Part shown: piece by piece, positions 35,368 through 45,599 of the stretch
How positions within the stretch are numbered: position 1 is the stretch's first letter
Layout: every line of letters begins with the position of its first letter
Origin: Rahnella aquatilis CIP 78.65 = ATCC 33071
GTDB taxonomy: Bacteria; Pseudomonadota; Gammaproteobacteria; Enterobacterales; Enterobacteriaceae
NCBI RefSeq assembly: GCF_000241955.1
Contig: NC_016818.1
Location: 3,596,001 to 3,660,000 of the forward strand
DNA length: 64,000 bases
Direction of reading: 5' to 3'
Notes under the pieces: model-generated
Database searches by the model: none
The model's input: only the letters and a program-made list of their open reading frames with translations
What the model was told of the DNA's origin: nothing
Program-made: the position numbers and the translations under genes

Positions 35368-37080
35368 GTGCGCCTGCAAAACCGGCTTAATCAGTTTCAA
35401 CGTTTATACCTGAAGACCGGCCAATGTCCGGTTCAATTTACCGTGGCAGAACTGGCTGACATTTTCTGTTGCAGTGAACGGCATACCCGTACGCTGCTGA
35501 CACACTTTCAGGATGCAGGCTGGATTGACTGGCAATCGCAAGCAGGTCGCGGAAAGCGTGCATCACTTTGCTGCCTGAAGGCGCCCGAGGATTTGCGGGG
35601 AGCTTATCTGCAGGAACTGCTTAAAAATGGTGAGCACTCGGCCGCGCTGCAACTCAGCCAGTTGGATCCGAGCCATCTCAATGCATTGCTGGCACCGCAT
35701 TTGGGCGGGCAATGGCAGGAGGATGCGCCCACGCTGCGTATACCTTATTACCGCCCTCTCCAGCCTTTGGATCCGCTGACGCTGACCGGCCGCGCGGAGC
35801 AACATCTTGCGCATACCATTCATGCGGGACTGACGCGTTTTATTCCGGGAAATTCAACTCCCCAACCCGATCTGTCCCATCACTGGCAAATCAGTAACAA
35901 CGGTAAAACCTGGCAGTTTTTCCTGCGCAGTCAGTTGTTCTGGCATAACGGAGAACCGCTTAAAACAGCGCAATTAATGATGCGCTTTGAACAACTGAGA
36001 AATTCGCCGCGCGGTAAACATAATCTGGCATCCGTGAGCATAATCTCTCAGCCGCACGCCCTGTGCCTGCAGTTTGATCTCGATAAACCCGATTACTGGC
36101 TGGCGCACCGGTTTGCCGACCTTAACTGCCTGTTATCGCACCCTGATAATCCGCATATCGGCGCCGGTCCTTTCCGCCTGACCACCTTTTCGCCCGAACT
36201 TATCAGGCTGGAGCAACATACGTTGTACGCCTTACAGCATCCTTACCTGGCGGCTATTGAATTTTGGATCACGCCGCAACTGTTTGCGCAAAAAAATAAT
36301 GTCAGTTGCCAGCACCCTGTCCGGATCATTCTGGGTGAACAGGATGAACTATCGCGGGTTAAACCCGTCAGACGCAGCACCAGCCTGGGATTTTGCTACA
36401 TCGCTGCCAATCTGAAACGTGGCGTGTTGAATGAGGCTCAGGCGCGTAAAATTGTCCGTCTGATCCAGCGCAGCGGCATGCTGGATAATTTACCTATTGA
36501 TCATGATCTGGTGAAGTCCAGCAAGGAAATGTTACCGGGCTGGCCAATCCCTTTGCATGACGATACGGATGTTCCACTGCCGGAGAAGCTGACATTACTG
36601 TTTCACCCACCGGTTGAATTTGAGCTGGTGGCGCAGGCACTAAAAGAAAAACTGGCAGAAGAAGGTTGTGCACTGCAAGTTGAGTATCATGCCGGGCGAC
36701 TTTGGGAAGATGATACGCTGCTGGGCTCTGCCGATCTGCTTCTCGGCGATCGCCTGATTGGTGAATCTCCCAACGCCTCGCTGGAGAACTGGTTACAGCA
36801 AGATCCGCTCTGGCCGGGGATCCTGCGAGAAGAAGATTATGCCCGCCAGCAACAGCGCCTGACCACCATTCAGCAAATTCCGCTGGAAAACCATCGCTCG
36901 GACGAACTGCGCGATCATTTATTTCAGTGGATGCAATCTGCCATCGTCACGCCATTGTTTAACTATCAGTATCAGGTCAGCGCGCCTCCGCGCATCAGTG
37001 GTGTGCAACTCACGGCATGGGGCTGGTTCGATTTTTGTCAGGCATGGGTTCCTCCGCCTCTGCCAACGGAAAATGCCTGA
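35368..37080 (+). CDS. ybaE: SgrR-like transcriptional regulator with solute-binding domain (YbaE)
   Basis: The 570-residue product has an N-terminal helix-turn-helix (about residues 20-55, with AELADIFCCSERHTRTLLTHF) and a large periplasmic-binding-protein-like domain (about 110-560) like that of SgrR. It matches E. coli YbaE in length and position. The start is a GTG at 35368, with a poorly spaced AAGG upstream. Its targets and ligand are not known; the family suggests sensing of a sugar phosphate or oligopeptide-like ligand in the cytosol. It precedes queC by 109 bases. Confidence 0.88.
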   Translation: MRLQNRLNQFQRLYLKTGQCPVQFTVAELADIFCCSERHTRTLLTHFQDAGWIDWQSQAGRGKRASLCCLKAPEDLRGAYLQELLKNGEHSAALQLSQLDPSHLNALLAPHLGGQWQEDAPTLRIPYYRPLQPLDPLTLTGRAEQHLAHTIHAGLTRFIPGNSTPQPDLSHHWQISNNGKTWQFFLRSQLFWHNGEPLKTAQLMMRFEQLRNSPRGKHNLASVSIISQPHALCLQFDLDKPDYWLAHRFADLNCLLSHPDNPHIGAGPFRLTTFSPELIRLEQHTLYALQHPYLAAIEFWITPQLFAQKNNVSCQHPVRIILGEQDELSRVKPVRRSTSLGFCYIAANLKRGVLNEAQARKIVRLIQRSGMLDNLPIDHDLVKSSKEMLPGWPIPLHDDTDVPLPEKLTLLFHPPVEFELVAQALKEKLAEEGCALQVEYHAGRLWEDDTLLGSADLLLGDRLIGESPNASLENWLQQDPLWPGILREEDYARQQQRLTTIQQIPLENHRSDELRDHLFQWMQSAIVTPLFNYQYQVSAPPRISGVQLTAWGWFDFCQAWVPPPLPTENA

Positions 37081-37189
37081 AGGAGCTGTTTCACTACACT
37101 CTGAAGGTAAAGGAAAGTAACATTAGGGCAATTTTACTGCCCGATACGCAGTAAATTTTAGATAATGGTTTTAACAACAGGTAATCATA

Positions 37190-37888
37190 ATGAAAAGAGC
37201 AGTGGTGGTTTTTAGCGGCGGACAAGACTCAACAACCTGTCTGATTCAGGCTCTGAAGCAATATGACGAAGTCCACTGCGTCACTTTCGATTATGGTCAG
37301 CGTCATCGTGCAGAAATCGAGATTGCACAAAAACTGTCTGTAGAACTGGGCGCGCGTGCCCACAAACTGCTGGATGTCGGTTTGTTAAACGAACTGGCCG
37401 TCAGCAGCCTGACCCGCGATAACATTCCGGTGCCTAGTTTTGGCGATGAAAGCAACGGCGGCCTGCCGAGTACGTTCGTTCCCGGCCGTAATATTCTGTT
37501 TCTGACACTGGCGGCTATTTATGCCTATCAGATCCAGGCAGAAGCAGTGATCACCGGCGTGTGTGAAACTGACTTCTCCGGTTATCCGGATTGTCGCGAC
37601 GAATTCGTTAAGGCGCTGAACACCGCCGTCTCGCTGGGTCTGGCACGTGATATTCGCTTCGAAACCCCTTTGATGTGGCTCAATAAAGCCGAAACCTGGG
37701 CGCTGGCCGATTATTATCAGCAACTGGATCGGGTTCGCCATAAAACGCTAACCTGTTATAACGGCATTGCCGGTGATGGCTGCGGCGAATGTGCAGCGTG
37801 CCATTTGCGCGCCAATGGTTTGCAACAGTACCAGCAGGATAAAGCGGGCGTGATGGGCAACATGAAGCAAAAAACCGGGCTGCGCTAA
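37190..37888 (+). CDS. queC: 7-cyano-7-deazaguanine synthase
   Basis: QueC makes preQ0 from 7-carboxy-7-deazaguanine, ATP and ammonia in the queuosine tRNA modification pathway. The 232 residues begin with the PP-loop [13 protein letters not shown]. The C-terminal zinc site is [14 protein letters not shown], with a further Cys in LTCYNG. Its position after ybaE follows E. coli. Other queuosine genes are not in this window. Confidence 0.97.
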   Translation: MKRAVVVFSGGQDSTTCLIQALKQYDEVHCVTFDYGQRHRAEIEIAQKLSVELGARAHKLLDVGLLNELAVSSLTRDNIPVPSFGDESNGGLPSTFVPGRNILFLTLAAIYAYQIQAEAVITGVCETDFSGYPDCRDEFVKALNTAVSLGLARDIRFETPLMWLNKAETWALADYYQQLDRVRHKTLTCYNGIAGDGCGECAACHLRANGLQQYQQDKAGVMGNMKQKTGLR

Positions 37889-37923
37889 TATCACGGTGGT
37901 GAGACTGCAGTGACTGGTTGGTT

Positions 37924-37950
37924 AACGGGCGGCTTATAAGCCGCCCGTTT
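37924..37950 (+). terminator. queC terminator, perfect palindrome
   Basis: AACGGGCGGCTTA and TAAGCCGCCCGTT form an uninterrupted 26-base palindrome followed by TTTGC, between convergent queC and fadM. Confidence 0.8.
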
Positions 37951-37992
37951 GCATATTATTTTCACGACAACGTTATTCTGTAGTGGGATTGA

Positions 37993-38394
37993 TTAATCGT
38001 TTTCAAGTTCCAGTTCACGTAACCGCTCGAGCAATTCCCCTTCCAGCGGCAGCGCTTTTTGCGTGCGCAAATCGATACATACGAACGTCAGCGTTGCATC
38101 CGCTACCACATCACCTTCGCAGGTCACAACCTGTTCGAGCACACCGCTACGCCCGTTCAGTTGCTGCAAACTACTGTCTATGCGCAGAACATCACCCAGT
38201 ACGGCCGGTTTTCGGTAATTGATGTTGATATTTACCACAATGAAAGCAATCTTGTTCTGGCTCATCCACTGGAAACCTGACTGATTGTCGAGCCACTCCC
38301 AGCGCGCGCTTTCAAGAAACTCCAGATAACGCGCATTATTAACGTGCTGATAAACGTCGATGTGGAAACCGCGAACTTTAATGAACGTATGCAT
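37993..38394 (-). CDS. fadM: Long-chain acyl-CoA thioesterase FadM (YbaW)
   Basis: FadM removes CoA from slowly degraded unsaturated acyl chains during beta-oxidation. The 133-residue hot-dog protein contains the 4-hydroxybenzoyl-CoA thioesterase motif GFHIDVYQHVNNARYLEFLE-type core (with Asp13 as likely catalytic acid). A FadR-like site lies 44 bases upstream, agreeing with the fad regulon membership of E. coli fadM. Confidence 0.93.
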   Translation of the reverse strand: MHTFIKVRGFHIDVYQHVNNARYLEFLESARWEWLDNQSGFQWMSQNKIAFIVVNININYRKPAVLGDVLRIDSSLQQLNGRSGVLEQVVTCEGDVVADATLTFVCIDLRTQKALPLEGELLERLRELELEND

Positions 38395-38437
38395 AATCGT
38401 TAAAAAACTCCTGATCGTCGTCTAAGGTATACGACCA

Positions 38438-38454
38438 AACTGGTCAGATGTCTT
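38438..38454 (+). promoter_or_regulatory. Candidate FadR operator of fadM
   Basis: AACTGGTCAGATGTCTT matches 15 of 17 positions of the FadR consensus form AACTGGTCNGACNTGTT. It is 44 bases upstream of the fadM start. Confidence 0.65.
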
Positions 38455-38471
38455 TAGAGATTAGCAGAAGA

Positions 38472-38504
38472 AAACGGCGGCAACCGTCAAGGGATCGCCG
38501 CCGC
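38472..38504 (-). terminator. ybaV terminator
   Basis: CGGCGGC and GCCGCCG pair around a 15-base loop; on the minus strand TTTTCTTC follows. It lies just after the ybaV stop. Confidence 0.65.
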
Positions 38505-38512
38505 GACATCCG

Positions 38513-38896
38513 TCACAATTTCAGACGGTCCTTGTTACGCTCAAACAATGCTGCGCCAATCCCCGGAACTTCCCGCAGTTGCTCAATATCCGTAAATTGC
38601 CCCAGTTCTTCGCGGTAACTGATAATGGCTTGCGCCTTTTTCATACCGACGCCATTCATCACGCTGGCAAACTCTTCCGCCGTCGCCGTGTTAATGCTTA
38701 CAGTACTTTCACCGGCTACTGCCACCTGCTCCTTTTTCACTTGCGGGCCAGTGACTTTACTGGGTGCCGCCGCTGGCGCCGCCGTTGTGGTCGCCACGCT
38801 GCTGGTCGCATTAGGCGCGGCCTGCAACATTACCGGTAGAGTGGAAAGTCCCAGTGCCAGAGCTAACGAAAGTGAGGTAATGCCTAATTTTTTCAT
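38513..38896 (-). CDS. ybaV: ComEA-like helix-hairpin-helix protein YbaV
   Basis: From ATG 38896, preceded by GGAGG, the product is 127 residues. A signal peptide (LPVMLQAAPN) is followed by an Ala/Thr-rich linker and a pair of helix-hairpin-helix motifs (about residues 65-127, with VSINTATAEEFASVMNGVGM and LREVPGIGAALFERNKD). The exported domain resembles the DNA-binding ComEA, so a periplasmic DNA role is possible. Function in enterobacteria is unsettled. Confidence 0.9.
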   Translation of the reverse strand: MKKLGITSLSLALALGLSTLPVMLQAAPNATSSVATTTAAPAAAPSKVTGPQVKKEQVAVAGESTVSINTATAEEFASVMNGVGMKKAQAIISYREELGQFTDIEQLREVPGIGAALFERNKDRLKL

Positions 38897-38977
38897 GCTG
38901 TATCCTCCATGTGTTTGACAGCACGGAGAGAGTGCATCAGGCAGAAAATGCGGACAATGGGCAACTTTCAAATATGG

Positions 38978-39001
38978 AAAAGGCCGCGGAAGCGGCCTTT
39001 T
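38978..39001 (-). terminator. ppiD terminator
   Basis: AAAAGGCCGC and GCGGCCTTTT pair around GGAA, with TTTTCC following on the minus strand. Confidence 0.85.
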
Positions 39002-39035
39002 GTTTGTTGCAACGCGTTACAAAACTTTGCGGCGT

Positions 39036-40916
39036 TTACTGGTTTTGTGCAGCAGAACCGTATTTGATTTTCGCTTCCTGGCGCAGGTTGGTCAGCAGCG
39101 AATCAAAGGCTACGTTCGAGGAAGTCTGTTGCATTTCCTGATTGAAACGTGCTGCATCGGCGGCAGGAATGGAACCTGGCGTCACAGCATTCAGTTTGAC
39201 CAGTACGCTGTTGCCTTTATCGTCCTGAGTCAGACCATAAACCGGTTTGTCTTTCTGAGGATGAGGCAGTGCATAGACGTTCTCTTCGAATGCAGAAGGC
39301 TGTTGGCTGCGTTGTACTTTCTGAACAGAGCCAAATGTGAGGCCAGCAGCTTTCATGGCATCATCGCCTTTGCCCTCTTTCAACGCAGTCAGCAATTTCT
39401 CACCATCCACACGCGCCTGATCCTGTGCTTTCTGTCGTTTGACCAGCGTCGTCACCTGATCTTTCACTTCAGCGAAAGGTTTAACCCCTTCAGCTTTGTG
39501 TGCATCCACGCGAACGACAAAGGCGCGATCACCATCAACGGTAATAATGTCTGAGTTACTGCCTGGGGAACCGTCCTGACCAATCAGACCGCCGTCAAAA
39601 ATCGCCTGTACGACGGGTTTGAAATTGATACCGGCCGGGATTTGATTCTGAGTGAACCAGTCAGTGTGAATCGCTTTCGTACCGGCAACATCTTCAGCAG
39701 AAGCCAGAGATTCGTTGTCATTGGTTGCCGCTTCGCTGACTTTCTGTTGCAGCGCGTAGTAAGCATCCAGTGATTTCTCTTGTTTGAGCTTGTCGGAAAT
39801 CGTGTTGCGAACTTCAGCTAACGGTTTGACCTGCTCAGGCGTCACGTCATCAAGGCGAAGAATGAAGAAACCGCTGTCAGATTTAATCACACCGGAAACC
39901 TGACCTTTGGTGGTCAGATTGGCATTTTTAAATTCTGGTAACGTGGTTTCTGGCTCCATCCAGCCCAGATCGCCCCCCTGCCTGGCACTCAGCGCATCGG
40001 TCGATTTAGTCTTAGCCAGTTCCACGAAATCAGCGCCTTTCTTCAGCTCGGCAGCCACTGCGTCAGCATCGGCCTGAGATTTCAGGACGATGACGCTGTA
40101 ACGACGACGTTCAGGCTGACCAAATTCGCTTTTATGCTGGTCGTAATAGGCGCTGATATCCGCATCCGTCACGTTAGTTTTCCCCTGCATGGCGGCTGCA
40201 TCCATTTCGATGTAGCTGACTTTCACCTGTTCAGGCGAGAGGAAATTGTTTTTATTCTGGTCGTAGAATGCCTGCAATTCAGCGTCAGTAACCTGCTGTT
40301 TAGCTGCCAGCGCATCGGTATCCAATGTGGCAGTCTGTACATCACGGCTCTGAAGGATCAGCTCACCTAACGATTTGCTTTCCACGGGCAGAACAAAATC
40401 GGACTGGCCATAGGCCTGTTCAAGTTGCTGACTGATTAACTGTTGTTTCATCAACTGTGCAAAATTGTCTGCGGTGTATCCCATCCCCTGAATGCTTTGC
40501 AGATATTTAGTGTTGTCGAAACGGCCATCAGTCTGGAATTGTGGGGTCGCAAAAATCGCGTCTTTGATCTGCTGATCGCTGACGGTAATGCCTAATTTTT
40601 TGGAATACTGATCCAGCAAAGTGACATCGATCAGGTTGCTCAGGGATTCCTGGCGTAATTGCTGCATATAACCGTCGCTACCCGCGAGCGCAGAGAATTG
40701 ATCTCCAAGCTGCTGTTGCAAACGGCTACGCTGGTTTTGCACTGCCTGTTCCAGCTGAGCACGTCCTATTTCCTGACCATTCACTTTCGCTGCATAGTCG
40801 CCTGAACCGCCGATCAGGTAGTTGCCCACCCCTGTCAAAATAAAGGACAGTATAATCAGGGCCAGAATGATTTTGAGCACGACGTGATTGGCGGCCGCGC
40901 GTAAATTGTCCATCAT
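39036..40916 (-). CDS. ppiD: Periplasmic chaperone / peptidyl-prolyl isomerase PpiD
   Basis: PpiD is anchored beside the SecYEG translocon and assists newly exported proteins. The 626 residues (623 in E. coli) carry one N-terminal membrane helix (ILALIILSFILTGVGNYLIG). SurA-like chaperone regions flank a parvulin domain at about residues 265-355 (AELKKGADFVELAKTKSTD, then GGDLGWM). Two ATGs open the frame; the first is used by analogy with E. coli. It follows hupB on the same strand. Confidence 0.96.
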   Translation of the reverse strand: MMDNLRAAANHVVLKIILALIILSFILTGVGNYLIGGSGDYAAKVNGQEIGRAQLEQAVQNQRSRLQQQLGDQFSALAGSDGYMQQLRQESLSNLIDVTLLDQYSKKLGITVSDQQIKDAIFATPQFQTDGRFDNTKYLQSIQGMGYTADNFAQLMKQQLISQQLEQAYGQSDFVLPVESKSLGELILQSRDVQTATLDTDALAAKQQVTDAELQAFYDQNKNNFLSPEQVKVSYIEMDAAAMQGKTNVTDADISAYYDQHKSEFGQPERRRYSVIVLKSQADADAVAAELKKGADFVELAKTKSTDALSARQGGDLGWMEPETTLPEFKNANLTTKGQVSGVIKSDSGFFILRLDDVTPEQVKPLAEVRNTISDKLKQEKSLDAYYALQQKVSEAATNDNESLASAEDVAGTKAIHTDWFTQNQIPAGINFKPVVQAIFDGGLIGQDGSPGSNSDIITVDGDRAFVVRVDAHKAEGVKPFAEVKDQVTTLVKRQKAQDQARVDGEKLLTALKEGKGDDAMKAAGLTFGSVQKVQRSQQPSAFEENVYALPHPQKDKPVYGLTQDDKGNSVLVKLNAVTPGSIPAADAARFNQEMQQTSSNVAFDSLLTNLRQEAKIKYGSAAQNQ

Positions 40917-40941
40917 AGTGTGGCAACACTCCGCTGTAATA

Positions 40942-40970
40942 AAAAAAGCGCACCGTTTTCGATGCGCCTT
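40942..40970 (-). terminator. hupB terminator
   Basis: AAGGCGCATCG/CGGTGCGCTT stem on the minus strand (one bulged GT pair) followed by a T7 run. Confidence 0.8.
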
Positions 40971-41081
40971 GTATCTTACCTTACCAGCCCGATGACGTCA
41001 GGTTATTGTTTAACAACCAGACCTGAATGAAAAAGCATCAGTGATGCACCTCACACAGTTTCGACGTCAGTCTGCAGGTAA

Positions 41082-41357
41082 TTAACCGTTAACGGCATCT
41101 TTCAGCGCTTTACCTGCACGGAAGCCAGGTACTTTAGCGGCTGCAATGCTGATTTCTTTACCGGTCTGTGGGTTACGACCAGTACGTGCTGAACGTTCAC
41201 GCACGGAGAAAGTACCAAAACCTACCAGAGCTACTTCATCCCCAGCTTTCAGGGTGTCAGTGACAGATGCAAGAACAGCATCTAAAACACGTCCCGCTGC
41301 GGCTTTAGAAATATCAGCGCCGGCAGCAATTTTGTCGATCAATTGTGACTTATTCAC
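41082..41357 (-). CDS. hupB: Nucleoid protein HU, beta subunit
   Basis: HU-beta compacts and bends chromosomal DNA as a dimer with HU-alpha. GTG 41357 ([20 protein letters not shown]) gives 91 residues, against 90 in E. coli, which also starts with GTG. The in-frame ATG three codons upstream abuts the AGGGG site and is less likely. The DNA-binding arm has the signature [21 protein letters not shown]. It sits between lon and ppiD as in E. coli. Confidence 0.96.
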   Translation of the reverse strand: MNKSQLIDKIAAGADISKAAAGRVLDAVLASVTDTLKAGDEVALVGFGTFSVRERSARTGRNPQTGKEISIAAAKVPGFRAGKALKDAVNG

Positions 41358-41504
41358 TCTTATCATCCCCTCTTAAAATTCGTTCATCACGGCGCATTTT
41401 CCCTACGGACGTGACCGCGCTGCTGTTATATCAATCTTGTCAGAGCGATGCAAGCGACTGAAAGCAGCCTGAAACCCTTTGACCGTTGACTAAGTTAACG
41501 GCAC

Positions 41505-41541
41505 AAAAAAAAGCTGGCAAGTGAGATTTCACCTGCCAGCC
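41505..41541 (-). terminator. lon terminator
   Basis: GCTGGCA and TGCCAGC close a longer stem (with GTG/CAC) and are followed on the minus strand by a T8 run. Confidence 0.9.
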
Positions 41542-41573
41542 TGAGTTTTATTCAACTGTGTAAGCTGAAGTCA

Positions 41574-43928
41574 CTATTTTGCTGCAACCGGCAATGCGCC
41601 GTAAGCCGGATTTTGCAGTGCGATGTTCAGAACATCATCAATGCGTTTTACCGGGTGGATCTCAAGATCTGCCAGCACGTTTGCCGGAATTTCTTCCAGA
41701 TCACGTTTGTTGTCGTCTGGGATCAGAACCACTTTGATGCCACCACGATGGGCCGCCAGCAGCTTTTCTTTCAGACCACCGATAGGCAGAACCAGACCAC
41801 GCAACGTAATCTCACCGGTCATCGCAACATCCGCGCGAACCGGGTTACCCGTCAGACAAGACACCAGCGCGGTACACATGGCAATACCGGCACTCGGACC
41901 ATCTTTCGGCGTTGCCCCTTCTGGTACGTGAACGTGAATATCACGTTTTTCGTAGAAGTCAGGGTTGATACCCAGTTTGTCTGCGCGTGAACGGACAACC
42001 GTCAGTGCAGCCTGAATGGATTCCTGCATGACTTCCCCCAGAGAACCGGTATACGTCAGCTTACCTTTGCCCGGTACGCAGGCCGTTTCGATGGTCAGCA
42101 ATTCGCCGCCCACTTCGGTCCACGCCAGACCAGTGACCTGGCCGACACGGTTTTCGGTATCAGCACGGCCATAGTCGACCTTCTGCACACCGAGGAAATC
42201 TTTCAGGTTGTCACCGTTGATTTCAATGTGCTTGATGTTTTTATCCATCAGCAATTGCTTAACCGCTTTACGGCACAGTTTCGACAACTCACGTTCCAGA
42301 CTACGTACACCTGCTTCACGGGTATAGAAACGGATAATGCCGATGATTGCGCTGTCATCCACAGTCAGTTCGTTCTTCTTAAGCGCGTTACGCTCAAGCT
42401 GCTTCGGCAACAGGTGCTGTTTGGCAATGTTGAGCTTTTCGTCTTCGGTATAGCCGGAAAGACGGATCACTTCCATACGGTCCAGCAACGGAGCCGGGAT
42501 GTTCATCGAGTTCGAAGTCGCCACAAACATCACATCTGACAGGTCGTAATCGACTTCCAGATAGTGATCGTTGAACGCCACGTTCTGTTCCGGATCCAAT
42601 ACTTCCAGCAGAGCAGAAGCCGGATCGCCGCGCATATCCGATGACATCTTGTCGATTTCATCAAGCAGGAACAGCGGGTTTTTAACCCCCACTTTAGCCA
42701 TTTTTTGGATCAGTTTGCCCGGCATGGAACCGATGTAGGTACGACGATGACCGCGAATTTCCGCTTCATCACGTACGCCACCCAGCGCCATTCGCACATA
42801 CTGACGGCCAGTTGCGCGTGCGATTGACTGACCCAGTGAGGTTTTACCCACACCCGGAGGCCCGACCAGACACAGGATCGGTCCTTTAATTTTGCTGACA
42901 CGACTCTGCACGGCGAGGTATTCCAGAATGCGATCTTTGACACGCTCCAGACCATAATGGTCGGTATCCAGAACTTCCTGTGCTTTGAGCAGGTCTTTTT
43001 TAACTTTGCTGCGGGCATTCCATGGCACCTGAAGCATCCAGTCGATATAACCACGGACCACTGTGGCTTCGGCGGACATCGGCGACATCATTTTCAGTTT
43101 TTGCAGCTCAGCTTCGGTTTTTTCACGCGCATCTTTCGGCATTTTGGCCGCTTCGATTTTACGCTTCAGCGCCTCGTGCTCGTCAGGCGTGTCATCCATT
43201 TCACCCAGTTCTTTCTGAATGGCTTTCATTTGCTCATTCAGATAGTACTCGCGCTGGCTTTTTTCCATCTGTTTTTTGACACGATTTCGAATGCGTTTCT
43301 CAACCTGCAACAGGTCGATTTCCGATTCCATCATCGCCATCAGATATTCCAGACGCTCAGTGATATCAAACATTTCCAGCACGGATTGTTTGTCAGCGAG
43401 TTTCAATGGCATATGTGCAGCGATGGTGTCAGCCAGACGTGCAGCATCTTCAATGCTGTTCAGCGAAGTCAGCACTTCCGGCGGGATCTTTTTATTCAGC
43501 TTGATATAGCCTTCAAACTGATTAATCGCAGTACGCACCAAAACTTCCTGCTCGCGTTCATCCACGGCCGGAGATTCCAGATATTCCGCCTGGGCAGCAA
43601 AATGCTCGCCACTGTCAGAAAGTGTCGTAATACGCGCGCGTTGTAACCCTTCCACCAGCACTTTGACCGTGCCGTCCGGGAGCTTCAGCATTTGTAATAT
43701 TGAGGCAACCGTACCCACGGAGAAGAGATCATTAACGCCCGGCTCATCTGTTGAGGCTTCTTTCTGTGCCACCAGCATGATTTTTTTGTCGTGATCCATC
43801 GCGGCTTCAAGGCATCGAATCGATTTTTCCCTGCCAACAAACAACGGGATCACCATGTGCGGATAAACCACCACATCGCGCAGAGGCAATACGGGGATTT
43901 CTATGCGTTCAGAACGCTCAGGGTTCAT
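41574..43928 (-). CDS. lon: ATP-dependent protease Lon
   Basis: Lon degrades misfolded proteins and short-lived regulators in the cytosol as a hexamer. The 784 residues equal E. coli. An N-terminal substrate domain (1-310) is followed by the AAA+ module with Walker [12 protein letters not shown] (about 356) and Walker [11 protein letters not shown]. The C-terminal protease has the Ser-Lys dyad in [12 protein letters not shown] (Ser about 679) and [13 protein letters not shown] (Lys about 722). A sigma-32 promoter lies upstream. It precedes hupB. Confidence 0.98.
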   Translation of the reverse strand: MNPERSERIEIPVLPLRDVVVYPHMVIPLFVGREKSIRCLEAAMDHDKKIMLVAQKEASTDEPGVNDLFSVGTVASILQMLKLPDGTVKVLVEGLQRARITTLSDSGEHFAAQAEYLESPAVDEREQEVLVRTAINQFEGYIKLNKKIPPEVLTSLNSIEDAARLADTIAAHMPLKLADKQSVLEMFDITERLEYLMAMMESEIDLLQVEKRIRNRVKKQMEKSQREYYLNEQMKAIQKELGEMDDTPDEHEALKRKIEAAKMPKDAREKTEAELQKLKMMSPMSAEATVVRGYIDWMLQVPWNARSKVKKDLLKAQEVLDTDHYGLERVKDRILEYLAVQSRVSKIKGPILCLVGPPGVGKTSLGQSIARATGRQYVRMALGGVRDEAEIRGHRRTYIGSMPGKLIQKMAKVGVKNPLFLLDEIDKMSSDMRGDPASALLEVLDPEQNVAFNDHYLEVDYDLSDVMFVATSNSMNIPAPLLDRMEVIRLSGYTEDEKLNIAKQHLLPKQLERNALKKNELTVDDSAIIGIIRFYTREAGVRSLERELSKLCRKAVKQLLMDKNIKHIEINGDNLKDFLGVQKVDYGRADTENRVGQVTGLAWTEVGGELLTIETACVPGKGKLTYTGSLGEVMQESIQAALTVVRSRADKLGINPDFYEKRDIHVHVPEGATPKDGPSAGIAMCTALVSCLTGNPVRADVAMTGEITLRGLVLPIGGLKEKLLAAHRGGIKVVLIPDDNKRDLEEIPANVLADLEIHPVKRIDDVLNIALQNPAYGALPVAAK

Positions 43929-44015
43929 AGAGCTCTCTCTTAGTTTAGCTTCCGCCAGGTTAAGGAAATCTCGTGAAACACGAGTCAGACGGGTTTCAGC
44001 AAGTCGTTAACTGAG

Positions 44016-44044
44016 TATATGGGGATGAATGTCCGACATTCAAC
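44016..44044 (-). promoter_or_regulatory. Sigma-32 (heat-shock) promoter of lon
   Basis: On the minus strand GTTGAA (-35) and CCCCATATA (-10) are 14 bases apart. This closely follows the E. coli lon heat-shock promoter. Confidence 0.82.
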
Positions 44045-44060
44045 GATAAGAATGTGCGAA

Positions 44061-44089
44061 AAAAAAATGGGGGACAAAATCCCCCATTT
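44061..44089 (-). terminator. clpX terminator
   Basis: AAATGGGGGA and TCCCCCATTT stem; on the minus strand it runs into T9. It lies 31 bases past clpX. Confidence 0.9.
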
Positions 44090-44119
44090 CGTGGCTAACT
44101 CCCTGGATAGATTGGCTAA

Positions 44120-45394
44120 TTATTCGCCAGATGCTTGTTGTGCTTCTGGTTTGCCATAAATCATCAGAGGTTCTGACTGACCCGCAATCACGGATTCATC
44201 AATGACCACTTTCTCGACATCTTCGAGAGACGGCAAATCATACATAGTATCCAGCAATGCGGCTTCTACGATGGAACGCAGCCCACGGGCACCGGTTTTA
44301 CGGATCATGGCTTTTTTCGCGATCGCCGTCAGCGCTTCATCCCGGAACTCCAGTTCAACGCCTTCCAGATTGAATAATGCCTGATATTGCTTAGTCAGGG
44401 CATTTTTCGGTTCTTTCAGAATTTGAATCAGGGCTTCTTCATTCAGCTCACTCAGGGTCGCCACCACTGGCAGACGACCAATGAACTCTGGGATCAGACC
44501 AAACTTGATCAAATCTTCAGGTTCTGCCTGAGCCAGTAACTGACCTTCAGTCGCCTTCTGCTCTTTGCCTTTCACTTCGGCACCGAAACCGATACCGGTA
44601 TTCGTATTGATACGCTGTCCAATCACTTTATCCAGGCCGGCAAAAGCACCGCCACAGATAAACAAGATTTTTGAGGTATCAACCTGCAAGAATTCCTGCT
44701 GCGGATGTTTACGTCCACCTTGCGGTGGAACGGCAGCTACGGTGCCTTCAATCAGTTTCAGCAGTGCCTGCTGGACACCTTCACCGGACACGTCACGCGT
44801 GATCGATGGATTATCCGACTTGCGGGAAATCTTATCGATTTCATCAATATAAACGATACCGCGTTGCGCTTTCTGTACGTCGTAATCACATTTCTGCAGC
44901 AGTTTCTGGATGATATTTTCGACGTCTTCACCCACATAACCGGCTTCGGTCAGCGTGGTAGCATCGGCCATGGTAAATGGCACATCCAGGAAACGCGCCA
45001 GGGTTTCAGCCAGCAGCGTTTTGCCGCTACCGGTCGGCCCGATCAGCAGGATATTGCTCTTACCTAATTCGATGCCGTTGCTGGTATCGCCATTACGCAG
45101 GCGCTTGTAGTGGTTGTAGACCGCCACTGCCAGCACTTTTTTCGCAGGTTCCTGGCCGATAACATAATCGTCAAGGTGCTGACGGATTTCATGCGGCGTC
45201 GGTAATGCACTGCGTTCACGGTGTGGCGCGACTTCTTTGATCTCTTCGCGAATAATGTCATTACATAAGTCGACACATTCATCGCAGATATACACTGACG
45301 GCCCGGCAATCAGCTTACGAACTTCATGCTGGCTTTTGCCGCAAAAAGAGCAGTACAGCAGCTTTCCTGAACCGTCTTTGCGCTTATCTGTCAT
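44120..45394 (-). CDS. clpX: ClpXP unfoldase subunit ClpX
   Basis: ClpX is the AAA+ ring that unfolds tagged proteins and feeds them to ClpP. The 424 residues equal E. coli. The N-terminal zinc domain has [10 protein letters not shown] and CDECVDLC. Walker A is [11 protein letters not shown] and Walker [11 protein letters not shown]. The pore loop GYVGED and the ClpP-binding IGF loop (GIGFGAEV) are present. An AGAGG ribosome binding site precedes the start. ClpP lies 205 bases upstream on the same strand. Confidence 0.98.
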   Translation of the reverse strand: MTDKRKDGSGKLLYCSFCGKSQHEVRKLIAGPSVYICDECVDLCNDIIREEIKEVAPHRERSALPTPHEIRQHLDDYVIGQEPAKKVLAVAVYNHYKRLRNGDTSNGIELGKSNILLIGPTGSGKTLLAETLARFLDVPFTMADATTLTEAGYVGEDVENIIQKLLQKCDYDVQKAQRGIVYIDEIDKISRKSDNPSITRDVSGEGVQQALLKLIEGTVAAVPPQGGRKHPQQEFLQVDTSKILFICGGAFAGLDKVIGQRINTNTGIGFGAEVKGKEQKATEGQLLAQAEPEDLIKFGLIPEFIGRLPVVATLSELNEEALIQILKEPKNALTKQYQALFNLEGVELEFRDEALTAIAKKAMIRKTGARGLRSIVEAALLDTMYDLPSLEDVEKVVIDESVIAGQSEPLMIYGKPEAQQASGE

Positions 45395-45513
45395 CAGTAA
45401 ACCTCTTCTCTGGTATCAGTCCCGCAGCGTAACAATAACACCACGACACGACTATATTACACAACAGCCGCATGATTGGCTGATGTCTGTTCATTCCTGT
45501 TATGACTCATTGT

Positions 45514-45544
45514 AGGCAGAGCTTCATTAACTCAAGCTCTGCCT
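45514..45544. other. Hairpin between clpP and clpX
   Basis: AGGCAGAGCTT and AAGCTCTGCCT form a perfect 11-bp stem with a 9-base loop. No T tract follows in the clpP direction, so it looks like a processing or stability element inside a clpP-clpX transcript. Confidence 0.6.
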
Positions 45545-45599
45545 TTGAGACGTCCGTATGAGTATAACTATAGACCATCAGCCCGGCAGAAATAAGCCG

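Noticed and set aside
37081..37189. Possible preQ1 riboswitch before queC
   Set aside because: No preQ1 aptamer pattern is visible; enterobacterial queC genes are not known to use one.
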